DNA of 64,000 bases from Clostridia bacterium (GCA_017553325.1 JAFZMH010000008.1:1-64000); one strand, 5' to 3'; shown: positions 43,356 to 51,962, counted from the stretch's first letter. Numbers and translations are program-made. Notes: generated by a model not told the origin, from the letters alone.

Positions 43356-43942
43356 TGGCTTACTTTCTGTTGATTATCGGCGCGATGTTCGTCAACAACT
43401 TCGTCCTCTGCCAATTCCTCGGCATTTGCCCCTTCCTCGGCGTGTCCAAAAAGACGGATACGGCGCTCGGTATGGGACTTGCGGTCATCTTCGTTATGGG
43501 CGTGGCGAGCATATTCACGTGGCTTATTCAGCTCGTGCTCGTCAAATTCCACATTGAGTATTTGCAGACGATAGCGTTTATTCTCGTCATCGCGGCTCTC
43601 GTGCAGATTATCGAAATGGTCTTGAAACGCTTTATGCCGTCGCTCTATTCTGCGCTCGGCGTATACCTGCCCCTCATCACCACCAACTGCGCGGTGCTCG
43701 GCGTTGCCATTCTCAACATCAGCGAGTTCGGTATCGCGGGAGCGGGAAGTTTGTTGCAGTCTTTCTTGAACGGCGTGTTCAGCGGCGTCGGGTTTACGAT
43801 TTCAATTCTCCTGCTTGCGGGTATCCGCGAGCGTATGGACTTGGAACTTGTTCCAAAGCCTTTCAGAGGTTTCCCGATTACGCTCATCACGGCGAGCATT
43901 ATGAGTATGGCGTTCGTCGCGTTCGGCGGACTCTTGGGCTAA
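43355..43942 (+). CDS. rnfA: Rnf complex subunit RnfA
   Basis: The 195-residue, six-TM subunit has NNFVLCQFLGICPFLGVS and TTNCAVLGVAILN, matching RnfA/NqrE. With RnfE it forms the inverted pair that holds a membrane [2Fe-2S] cluster through conserved Cys residues in these motifs. GGAGG inside the end of rnfE is its ribosome binding site. Confidence 0.96.
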   Translation: MAYFLLIIGAMFVNNFVLCQFLGICPFLGVSKKTDTALGMGLAVIFVMGVASIFTWLIQLVLVKFHIEYLQTIAFILVIAALVQIIEMVLKRFMPSLYSALGVYLPLITTNCAVLGVAILNISEFGIAGAGSLLQSFLNGVFSGVGFTISILLLAGIRERMDLELVPKPFRGFPITLITASIMSMAFVAFGGLLG

Positions 43943-43952
43943 GGAGGGAGAT

Positions 43953-44777
43953 ATGGTTTTGCTTTGTGAAATGAACGTAGATCCGATGACCATCCTTGCG
44001 TCAACCGTAGTCCTCTTGGTGCTTGCGCTCGTGTTCGGTATCGTGCTTGCCTTCTGCGGAAAGAAACTCGCGGTCAAGGAAGACGAAAGAATAGGGCAGG
44101 TTCGCTCGAAACTCTCCGGCGCGAATTGCGGCGGTTGCGGATATGCCGGTTGCGACGCCTTTGCAAAAGCCGTCGTCGAGGGCAAGGCGGACGTAAGTCT
44201 TTGCAACGCTACCTCGGCGGAGAACAAAAAACTCATAGGCAAGATTATGGGTGTGACAGTCGATACGCAAGCCACGAGAATAGTCGTCGCCTGCAACGGC
44301 GGAAACAACGCCGTCGACAAGTACGAGTATATGGGCTACGGCAACTGTCGCAGTATGGAACTGCTGGCAGGCGGAAGAAAACAATGTCAATGGGGGTGCC
44401 TCGGCATGGGCTCGTGCACGGACGCGTGTCCCACGCACGCAATCGAAGTCGGCATGGACGGCTATGCCGTCGTCGACAAGGACAAGTGCATAACTTGTGG
44501 AAAGTGTATCGTCGCTTGCCCGAAGGCTTTGACAAAACGTATTCCCGCCGACGCCAAAGTGTACGTCGCTTGCTCCAACTGCCTGCGTGGCGGTAAGGAC
44601 GTGAGAGCAATCTGCAAGGTGGGTTGTCTCGGGTGCGGACTCTGTGCCAAGAACTGCCCGTCGGGCGCTATCGAAATGATAGACAATCTCCCGCACATCG
44701 ACTATTCAAAGTGCGTAGGGTGCGGACTTTGCGCGGACAAATGTCCTGCGAAATGTATAAAGAAACTTGAAGATTAA
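43953..44777 (+). CDS. rnfB: Rnf complex subunit RnfB
   Basis: The 274-residue ferredoxin-like subunit has an N-terminal TM helix (about 12-36), the four-Cys motif ANCGGCGYAGC with a later Cys, then several [4Fe-4S] motifs, including CITCGKCIVACP, CLGCGLCAKNCP and CVGCGLCADKCP. It receives electrons from ferredoxin. GGAGGG precedes the ATG. It is the last gene of the operon. Confidence 0.96.
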   Translation: MVLLCEMNVDPMTILASTVVLLVLALVFGIVLAFCGKKLAVKEDERIGQVRSKLSGANCGGCGYAGCDAFAKAVVEGKADVSLCNATSAENKKLIGKIMGVTVDTQATRIVVACNGGNNAVDKYEYMGYGNCRSMELLAGGRKQCQWGCLGMGSCTDACPTHAIEVGMDGYAVVDKDKCITCGKCIVACPKALTKRIPADAKVYVACSNCLRGGKDVRAICKVGCLGCGLCAKNCPSGAIEMIDNLPHIDYSKCVGCGLCADKCPAKCIKKLED

Positions 44778-44863
44778 AAGGCATAGCCTTTATCATAGAC
44801 AACGAAATCAATTTTTTGCCCAAAATAGCAAGGGCTCCGGCGCAAGCCAAATAGGAGATATAT

Positions 44864-46384
44864 ATGGAAAAAATCGGAATTATCGACCTCGGATCAAACT
44901 CGGCGCGTCTCGTGCTTGTCAACGTGCTTGACGGAGGCTATTTCGTCGTGTTCGACGAACTGAAAGAGACCGTGCGCCTCGGACAGGATATGGACTGGGA
45001 CGGCTTTATCAAACCTCAAAGAATTGCGCAGACGATAAAGACGCTCACGATGTTCCGTCGTCTGTGCGATGCAAACCACGTCGATAAGATTTTTGCATAC
45101 GCGACGGCGGCGGTGAGACGCGCAAAGAACCAAAAGAGTTTCCTCGACGAAGTCGCTATGACCTGCGGCATCAAAATCAAGGTCTTGAGCGTTGAAGAAC
45201 AGGCGATGCTCGTCTATCAAGGCGTCATCAACTCTATGGATATCCCCAAGGGCTTGATTATGGAGATGGGCGGCGGTTCGACCAATCTCATCTATTACAA
45301 CCGCAGAAACCTCATTCACTACGAGACTTTGCCTTTCGGCGCGGTCACGCTCACCGACCTCTTCAAAAACGACGGTTGCGACCCGCAGGAGAGGACGAGA
45401 AAGATAGAGGAGTTCATCGGCGAACAACTAGATAAGGTGACTTGGCTTGACCAAGTCGAGCCTGACACCGCGTTCGTCGGAGTGGGCGGTTCTTTCAGAA
45501 ATCTCGGCAGAATCAGCCGTATGATAAAGAAATATCCGTTCAATATGACGCACAACTACGAGCTTTCCATGGCTGAGTTTGACAACATCTACGGCACGAT
45601 AAGGAAACTCGACCTCGACAGCACGATGAAGATAAAGGGCTTGTCGAGCGGGCGCGCGGACATCTTCCCAAGCGCGCTTGCGGAAATGAAAGCCGTGCTT
45701 TCGCGTTTTGAGTTTTCCAAGATTACGATTAGCGGTTGCGGACTCAGAGAGGGCGCAATGTTCCGCTATGCTGTGCCAAGCGTCAACGAGAGACCTTTGA
45801 GCGACGTGCTCGGGCATTCTCTCTATACGCAGATGAGATACTTCGACATCAACATCGCGCACGCGGAGCACGTTTACAACCTCTCGATTCAACTCTTCAA
45901 GCAACTCAAAGTCTTGCACAAGATGTCGAGAATGTACGTCCGCGTCCTCAAAATCGCCGCGCTCTTACACGACAGCGGAATGAGAATCAAATACTACAAT
46001 CACCAACTCCATTCGAGTTATATCATTCTCAATTCCAACCTGTACGGCGTGCCGCACAAGGACATCATAGTGGCGTCTTTCGTAGCGTCCGGGCATAGAA
46101 AGGTCGAGTTTGCAAAGGAAGACCTCATAAAATTCAAAGACGTGCTCACCCTTGAGGACGTCGAGGCAATCAAGAAACTTTCCGTCATTCTCCGCATAGC
46201 GGAGAGTTTTGACCGCAGCATGAGCGGAGTCGTCACGGGAATCAGCTGCGACGTGCTCGGTGACAGCGTCATAGTGAAGACCGAGACGGAAGACGGCAGA
46301 GATTGTTCTCTCGAAGTCAAGGACGCTATGAGCGCGGCAAGCGATTTCAAGAACGTGTTCGGCAAGAATCTTGAAATTCTTTGA
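44864..46384 (+). CDS. Ppx/GppA exopolyphosphatase family protein with HD domain
   Basis: The 506-residue protein begins IGIIDLGSNSARLVLVNV, the ASKHA phosphate-1 motif of Ppx/GppA, followed by YATAAVRRAKN and MEMGGGSTNLIYYN. Residues about 310-500 form an HD-type domain (AALLHDSGMRI). The enzyme hydrolyses polyphosphate or pppGpp. AGGAG precedes the ATG. The maf gene begins 8 bases after its stop. Confidence 0.92.
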   Translation: MEKIGIIDLGSNSARLVLVNVLDGGYFVVFDELKETVRLGQDMDWDGFIKPQRIAQTIKTLTMFRRLCDANHVDKIFAYATAAVRRAKNQKSFLDEVAMTCGIKIKVLSVEEQAMLVYQGVINSMDIPKGLIMEMGGGSTNLIYYNRRNLIHYETLPFGAVTLTDLFKNDGCDPQERTRKIEEFIGEQLDKVTWLDQVEPDTAFVGVGGSFRNLGRISRMIKKYPFNMTHNYELSMAEFDNIYGTIRKLDLDSTMKIKGLSSGRADIFPSALAEMKAVLSRFEFSKITISGCGLREGAMFRYAVPSVNERPLSDVLGHSLYTQMRYFDINIAHAEHVYNLSIQLFKQLKVLHKMSRMYVRVLKIAALLHDSGMRIKYYNHQLHSSYIILNSNLYGVPHKDIIVASFVASGHRKVEFAKEDLIKFKDVLTLEDVEAIKKLSVILRIAESFDRSMSGVVTGISCDVLGDSVIVKTETEDGRDCSLEVKDAMSAASDFKNVFGKNLEIL

Positions 46385-46392
46385 TACCGCAA

Positions 46393-46968
46393 ATGGGCGA
46401 CAGAGAGCCAAAGTTTATACTTGCTTCATCCTCTCCGAGGCGCAAAGATATACTCGGCGCGATGGGGATAGAGTTTGACGTTGTTCCCGCGGACGTGGAC
46501 GAGGCTCTCGTCGTTGAGAGCAACCCTAAAAAACTCGTCAAACGCCTATCGCTTTTAAAGGCAAACGCAGTAAAAGCGAACGACGCAGTCGTTATTGCCG
46601 CGGACACGATAGTCGTTAAAGGAGGCAAGGTTTACGGCAAACCGCTGACCGACGAACGCGCCGTGCAAATGATACAGGAACTCAGCGGCTGTTGGCATAC
46701 GGTCTACACGGGCGTGACCGTCGAGTATCTCGGCAAGGTCAAGACGTTCGTGGAAAAGTCAAAAGTAAAATTCAACCGACTGTCCGATTCGCAAATTCGC
46801 GAGTACGTCGACGCGTATCGTCCGCTTGACAAGGCGGGCGCATACGGCATTCAGGACGAGACGGTTGTGGAAACTTACAAGGGGAGTTATACGAATATCG
46901 TAGGGCTTCCAAAGGAAAAATTGTCGAAAATACTGGAGAAATTGGGAGTTTATTATGGCATTCGTTGA
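46393..46968 (+). CDS. maf: Maf family nucleotide pyrophosphatase
   Basis: From the ATG at 46393 the 191-residue protein starts MGDREPKFILASSSPRRKDI, the Maf signature, followed by ADTIVVKGGKVYGKP and DKAGAYGIQ. Maf proteins hydrolyse non-canonical nucleotides such as dTTP/UTP analogues and affect septation in Bacillus. A TTG at 46381 is a possible alternative start. It overlaps mreB by 14 bases, the common maf-mreB linkage. Confidence 0.95.
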   Translation: MGDREPKFILASSSPRRKDILGAMGIEFDVVPADVDEALVVESNPKKLVKRLSLLKANAVKANDAVVIAADTIVVKGGKVYGKPLTDERAVQMIQELSGCWHTVYTGVTVEYLGKVKTFVEKSKVKFNRLSDSQIREYVDAYRPLDKAGAYGIQDETVVETYKGSYTNIVGLPKEKLSKILEKLGVYYGIR

Positions 46969-47953
46969 ACTATCCGTCGATCTCGGCAGCAAATTTATCA
47001 CCATATATCAAAGGGGCATAGGACTCGTCTTGCGCGAGCCGGCAATCGCTATCGCGACGTCCAACCGCAATAAGCTCGAAATTCGCGAGGCAGGCTACCG
47101 CGCGGAGAGCATTATGAACGGGTCGCTCGGCGGAGCAAAGATTATTTCCCCGATAAAGGAAGGTATCGTCGTGGACGAAGAGATGGCGGCTATGCTTCTC
47201 GAATACTTTTTGAAACGTATTCTTCCGCAATCGGTCATAAAGCCGAGAGTCAAGGCAATCGTCTCAATCTGTTCTTCATCCTCAAATTCCGACAGACGCG
47301 CGGTTGAAAAATGCTGTTTGAAGGCGGGCATAAGCGAGGTCACCCTCGTTGAAGCGCCGCTTTCGCTTCTCGCCTACACGGGCTCTATCGGCGGACTCTT
47401 TGTCGATATCGGCGGCGGAAAGACGGAAATCGCGGCGGTCACCAATCACGGCATCGCCACGGGTTGCTCGGTCAATATCGCGGGCGACGCTTTCAACAAC
47501 GCCATTATCGATGCTTTCTATATGCAATACGGCATCAAAATCGGCGACTATACGATGGAAAAACTCAAAAAGTCCGCGCTCTCCTTCTATCTCAACGACG
47601 AAGGCAGTTATGCCGTCAGCGGTGGGAGCAAGGACGGCACTCCGCGTTCGCTCTTCGTCACGGCGGAGGGTATGCGCGAAGCGGTTATTCCGCTTGTCGA
47701 CGATATCATCGAGGTCATAATGTCCGTGCTCAATCAGACTCCGCCCGAACTCTCCGCGGAAATTTTGCGCAAAGGCATCTTCATCAGTGGCGGATCCCTG
47801 CATATCCCAGGCATCATCGATTACATAGAACAAGCGCTCGAACTCCCGGTCACGCCTCTTGAAGATATCGAAAATGCGATTGCAATCGGCGGAGCGAAGT
47901 TTTTTGATAATAGGGATCTTCTGTCCGATATGTTGGGTGTCAAACTTGCCTAA
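46955..47953 (+). CDS. mreB: MreB-type actin homologue (rod shape)
   Basis: The 332-residue ASKHA protein has VDLGSKFITIYQRG (phosphate 1), PIKEGIVVDEEMAAMLLEYF, FVDIGGGKTEIAAVTNHGIA (phosphate 2) and FISGGSLHIPGI (adenosine motif), in the order of MreB. MreB filaments guide lateral wall synthesis. Linkage to maf supports this; mreC and mreD do not follow, so it may be an Mbl-like solitary paralogue. GGGAG precedes the ATG. Confidence 0.88.
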   Translation: MAFVELSVDLGSKFITIYQRGIGLVLREPAIAIATSNRNKLEIREAGYRAESIMNGSLGGAKIISPIKEGIVVDEEMAAMLLEYFLKRILPQSVIKPRVKAIVSICSSSSNSDRRAVEKCCLKAGISEVTLVEAPLSLLAYTGSIGGLFVDIGGGKTEIAAVTNHGIATGCSVNIAGDAFNNAIIDAFYMQYGIKIGDYTMEKLKKSALSFYLNDEGSYAVSGGSKDGTPRSLFVTAEGMREAVIPLVDDIIEVIMSVLNQTPPELSAEILRKGIFISGGSLHIPGIIDYIEQALELPVTPLEDIENAIAIGGAKFFDNRDLLSDMLGVKLA

Positions 47954-47964
47954 AACCGTGTGAG

Positions 47965-48085
47965 CGGGCGACCTGCTTTGTCAGCTACAACAAATAAACG
48001 CCACCATGTACGTTTTTGTACATTGGGTGGCGTTATTTATTTTGCTTCCTCGCATCTCATCCCGCTCACGCGGTTTTATAATTAA
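47965..48085. repeat. Intergenic repeat copy 2 with terminator-like hairpin
   Basis: The hairpin pairs AACGCCACC with GGTGGCGTT (9 bp) enclosing ATGTAC/GTACAT (6 bp) and a T-rich loop, then TTATTTATTTT; it can terminate mreB. It is preceded by gcgacctgctttgtcag and followed by cgcatctcatc and gcggtttta. Copy 3 starts about 170 bases downstream. Confidence 0.75.
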
Positions 48086-48139
48086 AATAAGTCGCGTTAT
48101 TCATCCAAGCAGACAAGTTTTTAAAATCACACGGAGTGT

Positions 48140-48252
48140 GCGACCTTCTGATTCAACTACAAAAAATACGCCCCGTCATGTACGGTTTAGTACATTAGGC
48201 GGGGCGATTTTTTTGTTTTTGCGTATCTCATCTGAACTGAGCGGTTTTAAAT
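48140..48252. repeat. Intergenic repeat copy 3 with terminator-like hairpin
   Basis: CGCCCC/GGGGCG encloses ATGTAC/GTACAT, with seven T residues after. The inner GTACAT core is the same as in copy 2, while the outer stem differs on both sides in a compensating way. It is flanked by gcgaccttctgattca and gcgtatctcatc. The 300-base gap after mreB is therefore two copies of one structured repeat. Confidence 0.75.
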
Positions 48253-48254
48253 GC

Positions 48255-49205
48255 TTAGAGATTAATGAGCAAAAAGTATATGGCAACTACGACAGGTATT
48301 ACGACAATAAGTATCAAAAAAGCCCATATAGCAGGGGATAGTTTTTTCTTTTCACCCACGTGCCCATCAATAAGAAACATTAAATCAGAGACGATGTCAT
48401 TTTTTTGGATGTCATCCAATTTTGAAGCGTTAACTATTTCGCAAAATGTCTTGGCAATGATTTGGCGAGATCTAAGCATGGAGATAGCAATGTTTTGTTT
48501 TTGAGCAGCCTCGTAGTTGTCCATCGCGGAATAAGTTTTGGTTTCGATCATTGAAACAATCCCGTTTATTTTTGAAAGTTTTGCAGAGGCGAGAACCTGA
48601 TTAATGTTTTGTACATCTGCAATTAAAGTTGCTATTGTTTGATATGTTTCACAAAGGGTTTTGCTGTCAAGATTCTGTTTGGCCAAATTTATACAAATAA
48701 GGTATATCAATTTTTCCATATTGGTATCAGTTGACGCTTTTAATAGTATAGCCTTTAAAAATGTGATACTTGTCTCGACATCAATATTTCCACTTTCTTT
48801 TTCAATAAACTGTTGTAAAGGTTGTTCATCAAAACCCAAAAATACCAAAGATTGATATTGTTCTACGCAAAAATCACAATCATATATCATTTTTGCAAGA
48901 GAATTATCTGGGTTGACGCTTAGAACTTTCAACGCTTGTTCTTTTAAATATTGCAAGTCAAGTTTGTTCAAAAGCATCAAAAGCAATTTGCATTCCCTTT
49001 TTTCTTTTTCGAACAAATTTTCATCCAAATAGATATTTGTTTGATTTGCGACATTGGTTGTGTTGTGGTTGTGAGTAATATAATTGTTTATTGCTTTTTC
49101 TGTAATAAACGCCGTACCGCAACTTTCACAAATGCCTGCGTCTTTTGTGTCGTCGACATTCAAATTTGCTCCACAAGATGGGCATTTCGCAGCAACAATT
49201 CCCAT
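48255..49205 (-). CDS. Zinc-ribbon protein with C-terminal TM anchor
   Basis: The ATG at 49205 is favoured over 49211 because GGAGAG needs that spacing. The 316-residue protein has a zinc ribbon (CPSCGANL, then CESCGTAF, residues 8-34), a long helical middle (50-280) with TPR-like spacing, and a C-terminal TM helix (about 290-312), so it is tail-anchored with the ribbon in the cytoplasm. A consensus promoter and two palindromes tie it to the divergent Xre gene. The function is unknown; a membrane stress or defence-type role is only a guess. Confidence 0.75.
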   Translation of the reverse strand: MGIVAAKCPSCGANLNVDDTKDAGICESCGTAFITEKAINNYITHNHNTTNVANQTNIYLDENLFEKEKRECKLLLMLLNKLDLQYLKEQALKVLSVNPDNSLAKMIYDCDFCVEQYQSLVFLGFDEQPLQQFIEKESGNIDVETSITFLKAILLKASTDTNMEKLIYLICINLAKQNLDSKTLCETYQTIATLIADVQNINQVLASAKLSKINGIVSMIETKTYSAMDNYEAAQKQNIAISMLRSRQIIAKTFCEIVNASKLDDIQKNDIVSDLMFLIDGHVGEKKKLSPAIWAFLILIVVIPVVVAIYFLLINL

Positions 49206-49217
49206 TATCATCTCTCC

Positions 49218-49235
49218 TTTACCAAAAATTTAGTA
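49218..49235. promoter_or_regulatory. Imperfect operator O2 of the Xre module
   Basis: TTTACCAAAAATTTAGTA is an imperfect copy of the perfect palindrome at 49277. It begins right after the -10 box of the zinc-ribbon gene, where binding would block initiation. Confidence 0.6.
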
Positions 49236-49242
49236 TGGTTTG

Positions 49243-49271
49243 ATTATATATGCAAATAATTAGTGTGTCAA
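49243..49271 (-). promoter_or_regulatory. Consensus promoter of the zinc-ribbon gene
   Basis: On the minus strand TTGACA (49271-49266), a 17-base spacer and TATAAT (49248-49243) match the consensus perfectly. It is bracketed by the two operator-like sequences. Confidence 0.85.
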
Positions 49272-49276
49272 TATTG

Positions 49277-49296
49277 TTTACCAAAATTTTGGTAAA
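49277..49296. promoter_or_regulatory. Perfect 20 bp palindromic operator O1
   Basis: TTTACCAAAATTTTGGTAAA is its own reverse complement. It lies 29 bases before the Xre start and just outside the -35 box of the divergent gene. Confidence 0.78.
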
Positions 49297-49325
49297 ATCA
49301 ACTTAAATACGGGATGGTGATAGTC

Positions 49326-49601
49326 ATGGAAAATAGAATTAGAGCATTGAGAGAAGATAGAGATATGAGGCAAATAGATTTGGCTGAAGCAACGGGTATT
49401 GATCAAAGAACGATTTCGAATTATGAAACAGGAAAATCAAATCCCGACAGTTATGCGCTAATCAAGTTGGCAGATTTTTTTAATGTATCAATAGACTATT
49501 TGGTTGGGCGTTGTGATTATGATTTTTATGAGTCGGACAGCAGAAAAACGGTGATTTCTCAAATACAAGATATGTTGGAAACATTGAAAAAGAGTTTTTA
49601 A
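49326..49601 (+). CDS. Xre-family HTH regulator
   Basis: From the ATG at 49326 the 91-residue protein begins MENRIRALREDRDMRQIDLA. The HTH covers residues 4-60 with ATGIDQRTISNYETGKSNPD, followed by a short tail (about 65-91) ending in a coil-like SQIQDMLETLKKSF that could dimerise. It is divergent from the zinc-ribbon membrane protein; the palindromes between them suggest it represses both genes. Confidence 0.88.
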   Translation: MENRIRALREDRDMRQIDLAEATGIDQRTISNYETGKSNPDSYALIKLADFFNVSIDYLVGRCDYDFYESDSRKTVISQIQDMLETLKKSF

Positions 49602-49724
49602 CAATTCGACAAACACGCACAAGTCCTTAATAAGCGCACTAAGTGCGTTTTTTTATGCTCAAAAAAGACGGAAACAGACAAAACCCGCCATCTATTTTTT
49701 TGTTGCATCATTTAAAATAATACT

Positions 49725-50468
49725 ATGAGAAAAATCGTGATAACTTCCGGCAAGGGCGGGGTTGGCAAGACTACGATAACCGCAAACCTCGGGAGAAAAC
49801 TGAGTGCGGACGGCTACAAAGTCGTGCTTGTGGATGGGGACGTGGGGCTCAACAATCTTGACGTCGCAATGGGCATAGAAAACCGTGTCGTTTACGACAT
49901 AAGCGACGTGCTGGCGGGCAGGTGTCGTCCCTTTCAAGCGCTTGCGCTTGACGTTGAGACGAGCGCGCGCATACTTCCGTCATCTGCAAACAGCGCCGAC
50001 ATCAGCGCACAGGCGTTTAGAGGCGTTGTGGACAGCCTTGCGGAGACTTTTGACTTCGTGCTCATAGATTGTCCCGCCGGCATAGAACACGGCTTTCACA
50101 GAGCGGTGTCGTCTGCGGACGAAGCGATTGTGGTCACAACGCCGTCCGCTTCCGCCATACGCGACGCGGACAAGGTTTTGAGGCTACTTTCAACCTATCC
50201 GCTCAAGGACGTTGCGCTTGTTGTCAACCGCACGCGCGCTGATCTCATCGCAAGAGGTGAGATGTTGTCCGCAAAGGAGACGGCAAACATTTTGCACGCG
50301 ACGCTCATTGGTATTATTCCAGACGACGATTATATCACGGTTTTTCAACAACTCGGCAAGACTGCTGATTTTGCTCCGTCCAAGCGAGCGTTTGCCACAC
50401 TTTCACGAAACGTGGCAGAAAACACGCGGGACGTTGAAGTGCCGAGACGCAGGTGGTGGCGAAGATGA
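49725..50468 (+). CDS. minD: Septum-site ATPase MinD
   Basis: The 247-residue protein has the deviant Walker A motif SGKGGVGKTT (K10 and K15), LVDGDVGLNNLDVAMGIE and FVLIDCPAGIE, all typical of MinD. It binds membrane and MinE to place the division septum. The usual C-terminal amphipathic membrane helix is replaced by a short basic/Trp tail (VPRRRWWRR), which could still bind membrane. There is no strong ribosome binding site. The stop overlaps minE (ATGA). minC is not adjacent. Confidence 0.93.
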   Translation: MRKIVITSGKGGVGKTTITANLGRKLSADGYKVVLVDGDVGLNNLDVAMGIENRVVYDISDVLAGRCRPFQALALDVETSARILPSSANSADISAQAFRGVVDSLAETFDFVLIDCPAGIEHGFHRAVSSADEAIVVTTPSASAIRDADKVLRLLSTYPLKDVALVVNRTRADLIARGEMLSAKETANILHATLIGIIPDDDYITVFQQLGKTADFAPSKRAFATLSRNVAENTRDVEVPRRRWWRR

Positions 50469-50713
50469 GATTTAAAGACAAAGTCTCCGCTCGCATACGC
50501 GATATGTTGACAAACGACAAACTCGGGCTCAGCGACGGGTTTATGACGGCGTTTCAGGCGGACGTCACCCATCTCGTCAAGGACTATTTTGACGTGAGCG
50601 GACAGATTGACGTCAAAATTTTTGAAAACGAGGACGGAAAATATGGGATAAAAATCTCCGCTCTCGCAGACAAAATCAACACTTTTGAGACGACTTTCAA
50701 AAAGAAGTTTTGA
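50465..50713 (+). CDS. minE: Cell division topological factor MinE
   Basis: The 82-residue protein starts MRFKDKVSARIRDMLTNDKL and has the C-terminal beta/alpha domain (VTHLVKDYFDV, then VKIFENEDGKYGIKISA). Length and order match MinE, which stimulates MinD ATPase and drives its oscillation. It overlaps minD by four bases. The N-terminal anti-MinCD region is diverged, so confidence rests partly on context. Confidence 0.85.
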   Translation: MRFKDKVSARIRDMLTNDKLGLSDGFMTAFQADVTHLVKDYFDVSGQIDVKIFENEDGKYGIKISALADKINTFETTFKKKF

Positions 50714-50766
50714 CCATACGGCATATTTTGGACGGGTGTGCAATACATTGTACGGTGAGGTGAGTT

Positions 50767-51012
50767 ATGGAATTTGATGAAAACAAAAAACTTGAAGTGA
50801 CCGTCACTGAAAACGAGTTTGTCGAAAGTAAGGTTGAAAAGAAAAAGAGAAGAAGACAGTCCGGTTTGGACGCTTTGGACGTTGCGATCATCCCCGTCGC
50901 AATCGGCGTGTTTGTGTCGCTCGGCTTTCTTTTTGCCAATTTGTTCCGCGCAACGACGGTTGTCGATACGCTGAGCCAAATGTTTGCAAATATCACAAAC
51001 GGCATTTTATGA
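50767..51012 (+). CDS. Small single-TM protein between minE and the M50 protease gene
   Basis: The 81-residue protein has an acidic then strongly basic cytoplasmic N-terminus (VEKKKRRRQS) and one TM helix (about 39-62, VAIIPVAIGVFVSLGFLF). GAGGTGAG precedes the ATG. It ends one base before the SpoIVFB-like gene. In Bacillus the partner SpoIVFA occupies this place, but this protein is far shorter and has no LytM region. Confidence 0.65.
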   Translation: MEFDENKKLEVTVTENEFVESKVEKKKRRRQSGLDALDVAIIPVAIGVFVSLGFLFANLFRATTVVDTLSQMFANITNGIL

Positions 51013-51013
51013 T

Positions 51014-51835
51014 ATGAAACTGAAAGTTAATCCCTTGTTCTTTGCATTTATACTGATTTTGGTATTGATGGGACAAGGGATGAATTTTCTATTTGTGTTC
51101 ATTGCTCTTGTCGTTCACGAGACGGGACACGCAGTCGTTGCAAGACTGCGTGGTTTCGTTTTAAAGAGCGTATGCCTCATGCCGTACGGAGCGATGATGA
51201 GCGCCGAGGAAAACTTCGACAAGACGTCCGGCGTGCTCATAGGACTTGCGGGACCGCTTGCCAATTTCGTCTTTGCGCTTCTGCTCGTCGGGGTGTGGTG
51301 GCTCTTTCCGTCCGTCTACGGCGCGACAAGGTTTTTGTTGTTTGCGTCCGTGTCGCTTGGCATTTTCAATCTGTTGCCCTGCTACCCGCTCGACGGTTCG
51401 CGCATAATTCTGTCTCTAAGCAAAAACAAGTTGCAAGCGATAAAGGTATTGCGCGTGTTGGGCGTGGTGTTCAGCATCGTTTTGCTTGCGGGGTTTATTG
51501 TCACGCTCTTTTTCAATGTGAATTTTTCGCTTGGAATTATGGCAGTATTCCTGTTTTACGGCGCTGCGTTCGGCTCAAAGGACGAGACCTATATCCACGT
51601 TTTGAACGCGCTTTCAAAGGACTATTCCTTGGGCGTGGAGAGAAAAACCGTCAAAATTTCCGCCGACGCCCCAATCGTCAGATACTATCATCACGAGAGC
51701 GCGCTCAAAGAGATTGTCTTCGAGGTCGTGGACGACGAAGGCGAAGTGATAAAAACTTTGACGGAGGAAGACGTGAGGGCGATGTCTTTAAAAAACAAAT
51801 TGTCAAAAAGTTTTAACGATATTGCAAAACCGTAA
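51014..51835 (+). CDS. M50 intramembrane metalloprotease, SpoIVFB-like
   Basis: From the ATG at 51014 the 273-residue protein begins MKLKVNPLFFAFILILVLMG. HETGH gives the zinc motif in the second TM helix, and NLLPCYPLDGSRI supplies the conserved Asp of site-2 proteases. A C-terminal CBS-like soluble region (about 190-270) follows. SpoIVFB cleaves pro-sigma K in the mother cell, and in Bacillus spoIVFAB lies next to minCD, as here. No pro-sigma K is in the window. Confidence 0.88.
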   Translation: MKLKVNPLFFAFILILVLMGQGMNFLFVFIALVVHETGHAVVARLRGFVLKSVCLMPYGAMMSAEENFDKTSGVLIGLAGPLANFVFALLLVGVWWLFPSVYGATRFLLFASVSLGIFNLLPCYPLDGSRIILSLSKNKLQAIKVLRVLGVVFSIVLLAGFIVTLFFNVNFSLGIMAVFLFYGAAFGSKDETYIHVLNALSKDYSLGVERKTVKISADAPIVRYYHHESALKEIVFEVVDDEGEVIKTLTEEDVRAMSLKNKLSKSFNDIAKP

Positions 51836-51889
51836 TTCTAACCAGGTATTTTACCGTGTTTTCGGGTTTTTAAAAACTCCTTTTTCCGT

Positions 51890-51952
51890 TTGACTTTTCC
51901 ATATAATTGTTATAAAATACTTCTACTAAAATAATACCCGCGTATCGCGGGT
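51890..51952 (+). promoter_or_regulatory. Promoter and 5' UTR hairpin of the ROK kinase gene
   Basis: TTGACT (51890-51895), a 17-base spacer and TAAAAT (51913-51918). In the leader, ACCCGCG/CGCGGGT (51936-51952) forms a 7 bp stem with a 3-base loop, ending next to the TGAGG ribosome binding site. It may tune translation or mRNA stability; there is no T-run for termination. Confidence 0.65.
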
Positions 51953-51962
51953 TGAGGTTTTT

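Noticed and set aside
44777..44791. AAAGGC/GCCTTT hairpin after rnfB as a terminator
   Set aside because: Only 6 bp and no T-run after it. Partial read-through into the ppx gene is possible.
50767..51012. The 81-residue protein as SpoIVFA
   Set aside because: It is less than a third of the usual length and lacks the LytM-like domain; only its position agrees.
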